DNA of 64,000 bases, taken from positions 17,336,407 to 17,400,406 of the forward strand of contig NW_020313285.1 in NCBI RefSeq assembly GCF_003265705.1, in the 5' to 3' direction. Origin of the DNA: Callorhinus ursinus (lineage: Eukaryota; Chordata; Mammalia; Carnivora; Otariidae). Of this stretch, positions 1-10,297 are shown piece after piece. Position 1 is the stretch's first letter; each line of letters opens with the position of its first letter. Under the pieces are notes generated by a model. It had not been told where the DNA came from. It did no database searches and saw only the letters and a list, made by a program, of their open reading frames with translations. The translations under genes and the position numbers were made by a program.

Positions 1-1616
1 ATGATCAGGCTAGTGCATAGATCAGTGCCACACACTAGCTTTTGGGCATATTTTGGTCTGTTAGCAGAAAGTTCCTGCTAAAATTTTAAAGGAAGAAAGA
101 CTTATATATGTACAAAATAAGGGTTGATACAATGAAGGGATGGCAGTTGACTGTAAAGATGAAAATTATAAAAGATTTTATAAAAGGAATTGATAAGATA
201 AGAAGTTGTTTTTAAAAAGAATAAGATTTAAAAACAAAAAGAAAAAAGGAAAAAAAGAAAAAAAAAGGTAGAGAATGTGATCAGGCAGGAGACTAGAACA
301 AAGCCATACACTAGTGATTTAGGTTATATTTTGATCTGTTAGAAGAAATTGTATCTCAATATTTTAAAGAGAGAACAACTTATATATACATGCCAAAAAT
401 AAGGGTAACTACTATGAAGGGATAAAAATATGACTCTAAAAATGAAAAATAAAAAATTTTTTTTTAAAAGGGATTGATAAGATGTTATTTGAAAAAGGGA
501 AAAAGAAAAATTAAAAAAAAACAGTTAAAAAATAACTTTGGAAAACTAATGAATTATGGTAAAAAAACCATGAATTCTATGTGCAGTATTCCCCTAGCGC
601 TGGAGTTCTCCCGTTCTCCTTGATCGGTAAACTTGGTCTTGGCTTGCTGGCTGTTTGTGCTGATCTTCTGCGGGAGGGGCCTGGTGCTGTGGTTCCCAAA
701 TGTCTTTGCCGGAGGCTGAATTGCCCCGCCCTTGTCGGTCCAGGCTCAGCAATCTGCTCGGGTTTGCTCTCGGGAGCTTTTGTTCCCTGCAAGCTCTCGG
801 TACAGCTTTAGAGGACCTGGGTGAAAATGGTGGCCTCCCAATCTCCGCCCGGAGGAGCTGAGAACTCGGGGCCCCACTCCTCAGTGCGCCCCCAGAGAAA
901 AGCAGTCACTCCCGTCTCCCCAGTCTTCGGCCGCACTCCGTGCTCACCCGGCCTGTGACCGAGCGTTTCTATCTCTGGCACCCGACCCCGTGTGGAGTCT
1001 CCAAACCCAGCAGACCCCTGCGGTGCGCTCCCGTGCCGCTCCTCCCAGGGGAGGATGGGGAGTCTCCCCAGCTCTGCCGCTTGTTGGGTCCCTGCTGGAG
1101 GAGCAGTGGCCCGACTGGGCCGTGCATCACAGTTTATGGCCACCCCGAGCTGAGAGCCCGTGCCTCGGCTCCATCTCTGCAGCCGGCTTCCCCGCTCCGA
1201 TCCCTGGGAGCTCTGCCGCACTCAGGCACCCCTGGTCTTTCTGTGACCCCGAGGGTCCTGAGACCACACTGTCCCGCGCGGGTTCCACCCCCCGCTTAGC
1301 CACTGGAGCGACGTCCCTCAGCGGAGCCAAGTTCCGATTTTGTGCTCCGCGGCTCTAGCACTTGCCAGAAGCGGCTGACGGAGGCCCCCTCCCCCGCCGT
1401 CTATCCTCCCGAATATCGCCTCGGATTCACTTCTCCGCACGTCCTACCTTCCAGAAAGTGGTCGCTTCTCTGTTCAGAGAGTTGTTGCTACTCTCCTCTT
1501 TGATCTCCTGTTGAGTTTGTAGGTGTTCAGAATGGTTTGATCCCTATTCAGCTGAATTCCTGAGACCAGACGAAATCCAGGTCTCCTACTCCTCCGCCAT
1601 CTTGCTCTGCCCCCTC
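1..1616 (-). mobile_element. Carnivore L1, 5' end with promoter (rest beyond left edge)
   Basis: Read on the minus strand, the element starts near 1616 with gggggcagagcaagatggcg, which contains the YY1 motif CAAGATGGCGG found at the start of intact L1 5' UTRs (1594-1604 on the given strand). A CpG-rich body follows to about 577, then a T-rich part down to position 1. The order matches the remembered dog L1 5' UTR, including the cagcacaa-caggcccctc segment. ORF1 would lie beyond the window. Because the 5' terminus is kept, this may be a full-length insertion; open frames within it are not genes. Confidence 0.8.
3..545 (-). repeat. Two tandem ~276-bp units in the L1 5' region
   Basis: The word gatcaggc starts at 3 and again at 279. 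The two units then run in parallel through matching landmarks: acactag, tctgttag, attttaaa, acttatata, aataaggg, tgaaggga and attgataaga. They are clearly diverged, so the duplication predates this insertion and is probably a subfamily property. Confidence 0.75.
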
Positions 1617-1623
1617 TTCTTTG

Positions 1624-1805
1624 TTTTTAAAGATTTATTTATTTGAGAGAGAGAGAGAGCACGAGTGGGGAGGAAGGGCAGAGGCGGAGGGAGAAGCAGA
1701 CTCCCCACTGAGCAGGGAGCCAGATGTGGGGCTGGATCCCAGGACCCTGGGATCATGACCTGAGCCAAAGGCACACGCTTAACTGACTGAGCCACCCAGG
1801 CACCC
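1624..1805 (-). mobile_element. Can-SINE (tRNA-Lys-derived)
   Basis: Reversed, it begins with the tRNA-like head (ggtgcctgggtggctcag), then the atcatgatcccaggg middle, a CT/GA-rich section and an A-rich tail. It directly abuts the 5' end of the L1. Confidence 0.9.
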
Positions 1806-1887
1806 GATCATTTTCTTTTTGTGATGATGTCACCCATTTTGTATATTGCTGATACATCTTTAAACTGAATTTGAGGCTTAAGGTTTT

Positions 1888-2101
1888 TTTTTTTTTAAGA
1901 TTGATTTATTATTTATGAGAGAGTGAGAGTAGGAGGAGGGGCAGAGGGAGAGGAAGAGAGAGAATTCCCAGCAGACTCCTGGCTGAGCACAGAGTCCCAC
2001 ACGGGGCGGGGGTGGGGGGCTCGATCTCACAACCCTGAGATGATGACCTGAGTGGAAATCAGGAGTTGGACGCTTAACCAGCTGAGCCATCCAGGCAGCA
2101 T
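1888..2101 (-). mobile_element. Can-SINE, diverged
   Basis: It has the same architecture, with an altered head (tgctgcctggatggctcag). The flanks show a probable target duplication of about 15 bp (aggcttaaggttttt / agggttaaggttttt), with one mismatch. Confidence 0.85.
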
Positions 2102-2514
2102 GAGGGTTAAGGTTTTTTGGGCCGTGTGGGTGGTTTGAGTGTGGTCTACAGATGGGATTACCAGCTTTCAGGTGCCCCCCCCAACTGTCCCTGCCCCAGC
2201 GCTAAAGCAGCTTTCCTCCCAGCTCCCTGGGGTTGGCGGGGGGCAACTAGTAGACTTCTAGTTCACCCTTCGCCCAGGGTGTAGACCTTTGAGGCCCCTG
2301 CTCTCTGTGGGAGTGGGGCTCCCATCAGACCCCCACCTCCAGTAGGTCCTGCCCATGCCCTCACGAGGCTGTGGGACGAAGAGCCGAGTTGACCCAGAGA
2401 GCCGAGTGCTCTCTGGAAGCTGGGGGCCTCCTAGCCCTGCTCCCGTTGGTAGTTCTCACTCCCTGCCTTCTTGCTGTGCAGGGTGTTCTCTTAAGAAAAA
2501 TTTCTTCTCCTATA

Positions 2515-2717
2515 TATGTTTTTAAAGATTTTATTTATTTATTTAACAGAGAGAGAGAGAGAGAGAGAGAGAGCACAAACGGGGAGAGGCAGAGGGAGAG
2601 GGAGAAGCAGGCTCCCCGCTGAGCAGGGAGCCCCATACCGAGCTCGATCCCAGGACCCTGAGATCATGACCCCAGCAGAAGGCAGCTGCTTAACCGACTG
2701 AGCCACCCAGGCGCCCC
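2515..2717 (-). mobile_element. Can-SINE with long GA run
   Basis: It has a well-preserved head (ggggcgcctgggtggctcag) and body, and a (GA)n stretch next to the A-tail. The direct repeat tctcctatat flanks it (2505-2514 and 2718-2727). Confidence 0.93.
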
Positions 2718-5389
2718 TCTCCTATATTTTTAATGGTAGAATGGTTTGGGGTCCTTGGATCCGCCACGCGCGCAGGGAGGGAAGGCTGACCCTTGTTTCC
2801 AAGGTGGGAGTCCGTGAGGCGTTTCTCAGTGATGCCATCACCGCCCCCCTCCCCTGCAGCCGGGCAGGTGTGGTTTCCGTCCTCCAGCTGCGTGAAAAGG
2901 AGTGGGCCCGCTCAGCAGCGTTGTCAGAGCCTAGAGTCTCCCTCACGGGCCCCTAGTCCCCGACCATGCGAGTCCTCCCCGCCTGGCCCTCCAAACCGGG
3001 AGCCAGAGCGGACGGGAGGCTGCCGGCCCTGTCTCGCACCTGTGCACCTCCCGAGTGGTTGTCACTGTTAGATTTTTCTTCTCAGTGCAGAGGGATGCCC
3101 TCACCTGTATGCACGTAATACAGAAGTCAAAATTTTGGAAAATACAAACAACAAACCAGCCTGTAGAAAAAAACCCAGGTCTGCTTATGATCCCAGAATT
3201 CAGGGATGAAGGCCTGGGTCAGTTTCCTCTCCCTAACTATTCTTTTACAAAAATGCGAGTATCCAGCGTGCGTTTTCTTCGATCCCGAAGCAGTTATCAG
3301 CATGGTTCCCTGGCAGTGTGTGAGCAGGTGCTGATCGAGATGGCCCTGGGGCTTTCAGAAAGCTTGATCAGTGTGAGCATAGACTGTGGCTCCTTTGGGG
3401 TTTCCCAGGCTCTCTGTGAGTCAGACTCTCTTGTGCCCCAGGGATGCTGGAAGTCTCCCTCTTGTGGGTCTGTCTGGGGGGGGGGTGTTCCGCCTGCTGC
3501 ACAGTGTGGGTCCTGTTGGTGGTCACTTGGCATCTCTTCTTCCTGGACTGCTCACTGCTGCTCACTCTGCTCACTGTTGCCCATTGTCTCTTGTCTGGCA
3601 CCTGCGTTTCACTTGGGCGTGAAGCTGTGGCTTGAGAAGATGAGCTCCCGTGGCCAGTGGCCCTGGAGAAGTTGGAGCTAAGGAAGCAAACGCATTTTCT
3701 TTGGGCAGATAAGATGATAACTTTGTGCACATAAGGCAATAACCGTCTGGACTTAATAATACAATGTACTATTTATTGTGTCAATAACATTTATTTTTAC
3801 AACTTTGATGATAATTTTAGATGCACACATAGCCAGGTGTGGCTAAGAGACTTGTGGCTCTGGGACCCTCTGCTAGCTACCCTCCAGTTTTCTCTCATGG
3901 CCCACCAGCCCCTGCATGTTGGGGTATTTGGACCCAAGCCTGTCTTAGTCCTCCTTCTCAGCCCCCCTGGGGCCTGGGTATGCCTTACTTCTCAGATCCC
4001 TCCCTCGTATGGATATTCCTTTCCTCCCAGAAGCCCATTCTCCAGCCTTGTCTGGGTTCGCCCCCCTGCTTTGTGCAGTCCCAGCTTGTTTGGACACCCC
4101 ACTGGTCCTTGTCTCCTGCCCCCGTAGCTCCTTGTAGGAGCTCCTCTCTGGTCTTCAGAATCCCAGGGCTCTGTGCTCATAGGAGAGGATCCGGACCATG
4201 GCCCTATGTCAGCCTCTACCTGCCTCCTCTACGGGCGTCTGCTTCCTCTTTCTTGGCTCAGACAGCCCTTGGTGACACCCTGTGGACACCTTCCCCTGGA
4301 GCAGAGTGATCCCAGCTTCGGGCATCTGGGTCCTGGATGTGCAGCCACTGTTGGGCAGTATCTCTCTTTCCCTCTCCCACTTAGCGTGGACACTCGGAGC
4401 GCCCAGGGCCCCGGCTGCAAGACGGTCTCCAGCGCCCAAAGGATGCTCCCTATCTCCGTAGCCGCCCGGTGCCACGCCGAGCCACTGCTGCACCTCGGCC
4501 TCCCGTCATGCGGCGGTCCGCCCTGCGCTGCCGGCGTTTCTGCTCTTCTCTCTGGGTCAGCCCTTTGTTTCTGTTGTTCCTGTCGGCAGGCGGGCTCTCA
4601 CCCCGCTTTTCCTCCCTTGGGCCTTCCCAGTGACTCCCATTTCACTTCATCTGGAAAGCCTTTCCAGACCACGTCCCCTTGCATGTCCTCTCATGGATCC
4701 TGTGTGCCAATGGTTCTTCTTGGGTCCGTTTGGTTCCTGCTGACTGTGGGCTCCATGGGGGCAGGCCCGGGGTTCAGAGATGGTTTTTGGAAAACGGAGG
4801 CTGAGCACGAGAGTGGCTGCATGGTGAAGGCTGTGAAGGTGAGCTGGTTGTGGGCCGAGCCGAGGAGTCTGTCGTCCTCCGAGGCCTCCCCAACCTGGCT
4901 GCATGGGGCTCGGCCCACACATTGTGTATCCCTCAGTGACCTCCTTTCGGCCTGCTTAGGAGGGAATGGGTAGAACACAGTATAGGATGGAAATTTCTGC
5001 CACCTGTCTGGGGCGAGTCCTGTCGCAGGCTGCACCTTGGCTGCCCACCCCCCAATCCCAACAGCTGCTGTCCTGGGGCTTGTGAACAGAAAGGAAGTCA
5101 CCAGAGCGTCTGTGGCGAGGAGCCCAGCCTCTGTGGGGCAGGAAGAAGCTGAGCACTGCTGTCTGCTCTCTACCCAGAGTTTTGGGGTTTTAATCATGTG
5201 TGTTTCCTCTTGCCAGAGGGGACTGGGCAGACCCCAGATCTTGAGGGCTAGTCTGGGCAGTTGGCTTCCCTGAGGTGCAAGTTAAAGCAGAGCAAGTCCC
5301 TCCCGTACGGGGGCTGTGCCGCCCCGTGTGGTGTGGGGGCTGTGAGGACGGAGCTGCGCTTGTGACTTATGTGGGGGGGTACTGGATGT
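2718..5389. other. Gene-free flank downstream of FSTL4
   Basis: No exon, RNA gene or strong repeat is recognised here. Part of 3840-4700 has the pyrimidine-rich texture of L2. Long frames here (up to 266 codons on the plus strand at 4173-4973) show no domain and overlap other random frames. Confidence 0.5.
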
Positions 5390-5586
5390 GGCAGTTTCGT
5401 GTTTAAGAGCACGCGTGTCTGCTGTGTAGACTTGGATTTGAATCTGGCTCTGATGCTCTGAGCTTTCATGTCCTCTTCTCTCAAGTGGAGATCACACCAA
5501 CACCTGCCTTGTTTGGATAATGGTAAGGTTTAAAACTGGTTCTTACTAAGTGTTTATCACGGTGCCTGGCACATAGCAGGTCATTT
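5390..5586 (+). mobile_element. MIR SINE
   Basis: The MIR core order is visible: ttaagagcac, ggatttgaatctggctctg, and near the end ggtgcctggcacatagcagg. Confidence 0.75.
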
Positions 5587-5619
5587 CTCCAAGACAGAGG
5601 AGGAGCAACATCTTGTTTA

Positions 5620-6000
5620 TGTCACTGTGATGATGAATTTTGTGTCAGCTTGGCTGGATCATGGTGCCCAGAGATTACTTAGTTAAACACTCTTATAGGT
5701 GCTTCTGTGAAAGGAGTTTTTGTAATGAGATTAATACTTAAATCAGCAGACTTGGAATAAAGCAGATACCCTCCACGGTGTGGGTGGGCCTCATCAAATC
5801 AGTGGAAGGCCTTAAGGAAAAAAAAAAAGACTGACCTCCTCGGAAGAGTTTAGCCAACAAATTGCCTTTGGACTCCAACTCCAACCCTTCCCTGGGTCTC
5901 CAGCTACCAGCCTCCCCTGTAGATTTGGGACTTGCCATCCTCCACAATTGCATGAACGAATTCCTTAAGATAAACCTCCCTCTTCCTCTTCCCCCCACCT

Positions 6001-6048
<48 letters not shown>

Positions 6049-6090
6049 CCTATTGGTTCTGTTTCTCTGGAGAATCTGCACTAACAGCCA
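5620..6090 (+). mobile_element. LTR-like dispersed repeat (MaLR/ERVL type suspected)
   Basis: It begins with a gtgtcagcttggctgg segment and contains gtgggtgggcctcatcaaatc. It ends with tattggttctgtttctctgg and ctaac, a familiar ancient mammalian repeat pattern. A (CA)n microsatellite has expanded inside it. The family name is not assigned. Confidence 0.55.
6003..6046. repeat. (CA)n microsatellite, 22 uninterrupted units
   Basis: It is a perfect CA tract of about 44 bp inside an older repeat, probably length-variable between individuals. Confidence 0.97.
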
Positions 6091-6579
6091 TGGTGCAGTG
6101 GACATGAAGCTTGCCAAGGGAAGGATTGTGTCTGCTTCGTGCAGCCCTCGAGCCCCCACGCCTTGCCCAGCGCTCGCACATAGTGGGTGCCCCACACTTA
6201 CACCTTGGTGATGACTGAGCACTTGATGCATTCTGTATCCTAGCTGGCAAGTCTGCCCTGATGAGAATGAAGAATTAGTGTGGGTTGGAGCTGGTGCTTG
6301 TGGTGAAATGTAAAGGTCCACCAGGGCAGGTAAAGAGAATGTTGGAACAAGACCTTGGTTGTATGTGTTGGGAGCTGAAACTTCAACATGGGGGAAGAGA
6401 CTTCTGGGTTCAGGTGCCTGCCTTTGTCCACAGCCCTTTGGAGCAGGCCAGCGGAGGGGCTGCTTGCCTTTGCCCTTCGAGAACCTGCAGGGTGTTGGAG
6501 AATGGGCAGAAGGACCTGCGTGGTCCTGCCTTTACCCCTTCTCACTTCACCAACCACCCACAGACGGGCACCAACAGAA

Positions 6580-9574
6580 GGTCACTTTTCTCAAGTTTTA
6601 ATTGTAAAATCCTCAGAAAAAGAGCATTTACAATGACAATACTTTATGATAATCTGTGAATCGTCTTCACATCAAGTGGAACTGCGGTTACACGGTGTGT
6701 TCAATACTGTGCAATACGTTAAAGTAAACACGAACTTATTTCATATGCCACATACAGTTACTGTGTTGGTACAAATTTCTACTAAAGTTGATGTATTAAA
6801 AATAATTTATATATATTTTATAAATAAGGAAAACTTCACATGTATAGTAATTACAGGAGGCCTTTTGAGAAATACTGGTGATTACAGAAAATATATTTTG
6901 GTGTCTACACAACAGCTCAAAATAATGTATCTGCCTTGAAATAAGAGATCTGAAAGTTTTCTGAGGTGGGGCAGGATGAGAATCTTAACAGGACGAAGGA
7001 TGCGCCTGTGACTTCCCACGTCGCGGGCTGCTCAACTACACTAGCGTGTGAGCACGCCCGCCACACTCCGTGCCCACTTCTGTTCTGAGATCATTTCGCA
7101 TGACCTTCAGAGAGCGTGCGCTGAGGGGAGAACAGTGGGGCGTGGCAGGGGCCAGGTCAGGAGCCAGGCTGGCTGTGCCGTGGCGTCTGGGGCAGCAGTT
7201 TATGGACCTGTTATCCCACAGCTGTCTGAAGCCGTTCAAGTAGCAAGGGACCGACAGCTCTTAAACCGATGGCAGATGTCACCCTGGGCAGTGGACGGAG
7301 GGTGAGATTTTGGGAATTTTCTCGTTGGAGAGCCCTTGGGCCCCATGATCGGTCAAGACTGGTTGCCCTTCGTCAGAAATGAAGTTCCGGTCTCGAAGAG
7401 TGTATCCCTAAAGGGCAGCATTCTCCGATCCTGCCCTGGTGACATGCGGGGGGCAGGGGCTGGTCAGTAGTTCCTGCTTTGTGGAGTGCAGGCTAAGCCT
7501 TCTAGAGCCCTCTGGAGTGTGGCCCATGTTCTCTAGGACCCCACAGGAGAGAGATGGTCCCATATTAGTCAAGACAAGCCTGGAAAAAGGGGTGTGTGAA
7601 TTGTGGGTTTGTCCAAGAACAGTAACAGAAAGTACACAGTCAACACTCTGGTCAACACTCGGCCTCACTGTCAGTGCTGGAGGCCAATCCCTGCTCTCCC
7701 CATGCGTTCTGTAACCTCACACGTTGTGTTTGGCTAAATCCCCGTTGCTGCCAACAGCTCCACAGAAGGTGTGAGACCATGCTTGCTGGGCCCCTGGTGT
7801 CAGTGGGGTGGCTGGTGCCTATAGTCTGCAGGCTCCCAGAAGATGCTCAAGTTCTCAAGTAACCTGGCAGGCAGCCTGGTGTAGACTAAAGCAGGAAGTG
7901 GCTTGCACTCCACCAGGGATCTGGGGTCTTATCGTCAGACCTTGAGCATAGGCACTATTTCCTCCTTTGAATCTTTTAAGCCTCTCTCTGTTCTAAAACC
8001 TCTCTGATTTTGAAGAGAAACCATGGTAGTTGATGACTTGGTTGAACAGAACTGCTCTGCCGACGTGCTAGTCTGGGAGCAAATCGTGGCGTCTGGCCCT
8101 GTGAGTGACTTCTTACTCGGACTTGAAAGCAAGGTAGCGGCATGGGGCAAAGGCCATTGGGGGGGCTGGTGTGACAGTAGGTCAGTTGCCTCTCAAATTG
8201 TAGGAGCTGTGGCACGGCTCATGTGCAGGAGGCCTGAGGCGCGGGGGCGGGGTGCAGCAAAACAGAGAATAAACTGGAAATGAGGGAGGTGTAGCTCAGG
8301 CCCTCGAAGGGATGAGGCTTGGATGAGTCATCACCGTCTGTATTCCTGTCTGACGGTTTCTGTTTGACAGTAGTCCACTTCCCTGACAATTGTGAGTTTG
8401 CTCTGGTCTCGGTCACCTCGCTTGGAAGGGCTGCGAGCCAGGGCATGGGGGTGGTGATTCTGGGCAGCACAGGGCTGTGTCCCAGTGGGTTCTGACTGCA
8501 CTTGGAGAAGGATCTGGGGTTCTGGGTGGGGGAGGACAGCAGAAGACTGCACACCAGCATGGTTGTCAGCCTGTGTCACAGTCGGGCTTCCTGGGGTGAG
8601 GGGGCAGCTTTCAGAGGAGCTGGCTGCAGGGAGGAGAAGGTGAGGTAGACTGGTAGGTGTGTGGGAGGGAGTGGGAGTGGTATCAGTGATCCGGAGGCTT
8701 CCTTCTGGAGAGGAGGACCCAACACAGGGCTGTGGGATGTGGTGGTGAAGACGGTTCAGCGTCTGCGGTATGTGAGTGAAACACACAGTGAGAAATGAAT
8801 GGATGACGTCGTAAGCCCCTGGTAGAGAAATATATCCAGAGTGGATCTGTTTCACGTCTCCATTCTGGATTCTCCTTTAGTTCACAGGTTATTGGTCGAC
8901 AGAAAAGAAGTTGTGGCCTCACAAAGCCAACTTTGGGCTGCTCTCTATTCTAAATGAAGTCTCCGCAGTTAGATTGCTTAGGGTAGCAGGTGGCTCTCCA
9001 CTTTATTTGGGGTTGAGAGCTGTCCTCCAGGCCCTACCTGGAGCTGGGAGCCCCTTCCTGCACAGAGGAGCAGGGAGGAAAGGAGATGCCAGGGTGGGGT
9101 CAGGTGGGGATTGTAGGGGCTGAGCTTCTGTCTCTGCTCATGACGCCTCTAGATCCAAGTTCCTGTAGCTTGTTGGTATTAGCGGTTGGCCCCAGCCTGA
9201 CTTCATGGGGCTCTTCCAGCCGCTTCCAGGGGCTTGGGGAAGGTAGCAGGGCCCTCAGATGCCTGGGAGACCATGGGAGGAAGCCTGGGCCAGCCCCAGG
9301 CAGGTTGCAGGGGTGGGGAGGGTGGCATTTACAAGGCATGTCCTCCACACCCGGGCTTCCTGTGCAGAGAGTCCACGCAGTTGCCTGGAAGCCGACGAAT
9401 CCCTCTTACTACCAACCATCTGTGCAAGGCTGGGTGGGCTTTCTGGACCCAGAGCCTCCATGCAGGGTTCCACTCACGTGGGCAGAAGGGGCACACACAC
9501 CTCCGTTTCAAGTCTTTAATATCAGCAAGGGTGTAGATTATTTGTGAGTTGTTATGAAAAAAATATACTACGTT
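6580..9574 (-). other. Possible extended FSTL4 3' UTR
   Basis: No convincing coding exon is seen in this interval. Its low-coordinate end, about 6600-6960, is AT-rich, non-repetitive and finishes in ATTAAA followed by a GT-rich element in the minus direction, as expected for a distal FSTL4 3' end. It could instead be the end of a separate minus-strand non-coding transcript. Confidence 0.4.
6597..6602 (-). terminator. Poly(A) signal ATTAAA, candidate distal site
   Basis: The variant signal ATTAAA on the minus strand is followed after about 20 nt by a strongly GT-rich stretch (complement of 6541-6581). This is the textbook arrangement of signal, cleavage zone and downstream element. The 350 bases before it are AT-rich and free of recognised repeats. 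Confidence 0.55.
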
Positions 9575-9593
9575 GAATTTTTGTGAAATCAAT

Positions 9594-9599
9594 TTTATT
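9594..9599 (-). terminator. FSTL4: Poly(A) signal AATAAA, candidate main FSTL4 site
   Basis: AATAAA reads on the minus strand about 2.7 kb after the stop codon. It is followed within about 35 nt by a T-run (9556-9562 region), which could act as the downstream element. Confidence 0.55.
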
Positions 9600-10187
9600 T
9601 CAAAATTGAGTAATTTTGAAGTAGTTCATTACTAAAGTGGCTTTTTAATGTAAGATGAACGCTTCTTTAGTGTGAGAGAGTTGTTGTTGGCTGAGCTCCT
9701 GTGTTTAGTAGAAGGATCACTGGCTGGGCTGGCCGCAAGGCTTAACCGCTCTGACTTTCAAACTGTGTCCCAGGAAGGCTCTTCTGGGGCTTGAAGGGGT
9801 GGGGGGCGACCTGGCCCGCCTTCCCCCTGCGTAGCCCCCACAGCAGTTTTGTTGGTTGCTCTGCTGAGAAAGCAGTTACTAAGCTGTCTTTGTGATGGTG
9901 CAGATGTCTCAGTTTCTAGGCGGGCGGCTCCCTGCTCCGCCGCGGTAGTGTGCGGAATGCTGGTCGAGCCTGGGCCGGCCTCTCTGGTAAACTCATAGTG
10001 AGTCAGCGAGGGGCAGAGACACTTCGCAGACACACCTAGAAACGGAAGGATTGGGGCTGCAGAGTCACTCACAGTGCAAAAGGGCCAGTTGGGATTGGAC
10101 GGTCTTTGACTTAGGAACCCCATGACCCAGAGGGGCTGACGCTCTGGCCTGGCAGCTGGTAGTCTCTTCCTCAGGTAGGCTCGGAGA

Positions 10188-10297
10188 CTTGATTTATTTT
10201 TTATGTTCAGTTAGCCAACACGTAGTACATCATTAGTTTTTGATGTAGTGTTCAATGATGCATTGGTTGCGTATAACACCCAGTGCTCATCCCAACT
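10188..10297 (-). mobile_element. L1 3'-end fragment
   Basis: Reversed, it reads gagcactgggtgttatacgc and then the aatgatgtactacgtgttgg terminal segment of carnivore L1. It lies in the probable FSTL4 3' UTR. Confidence 0.75.

Noticed and set aside
808..1358. Several open frames and a CpG-rich block resembling a gene promoter
   Set aside because: They are explained by the 5' UTR of an L1 element, including its YY1 start motif.
3055..3681. Plus-strand open frame of 208 codons
   Set aside because: It has low-complexity composition, no homology I recognise and no splice or promoter context.
4173..4973. Plus-strand open frame of 266 codons
   Set aside because: It has no recognisable domain, overlaps several equally long frames on both strands and lies in GC-rich, L2-like sequence. 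It looks like a chance frame.
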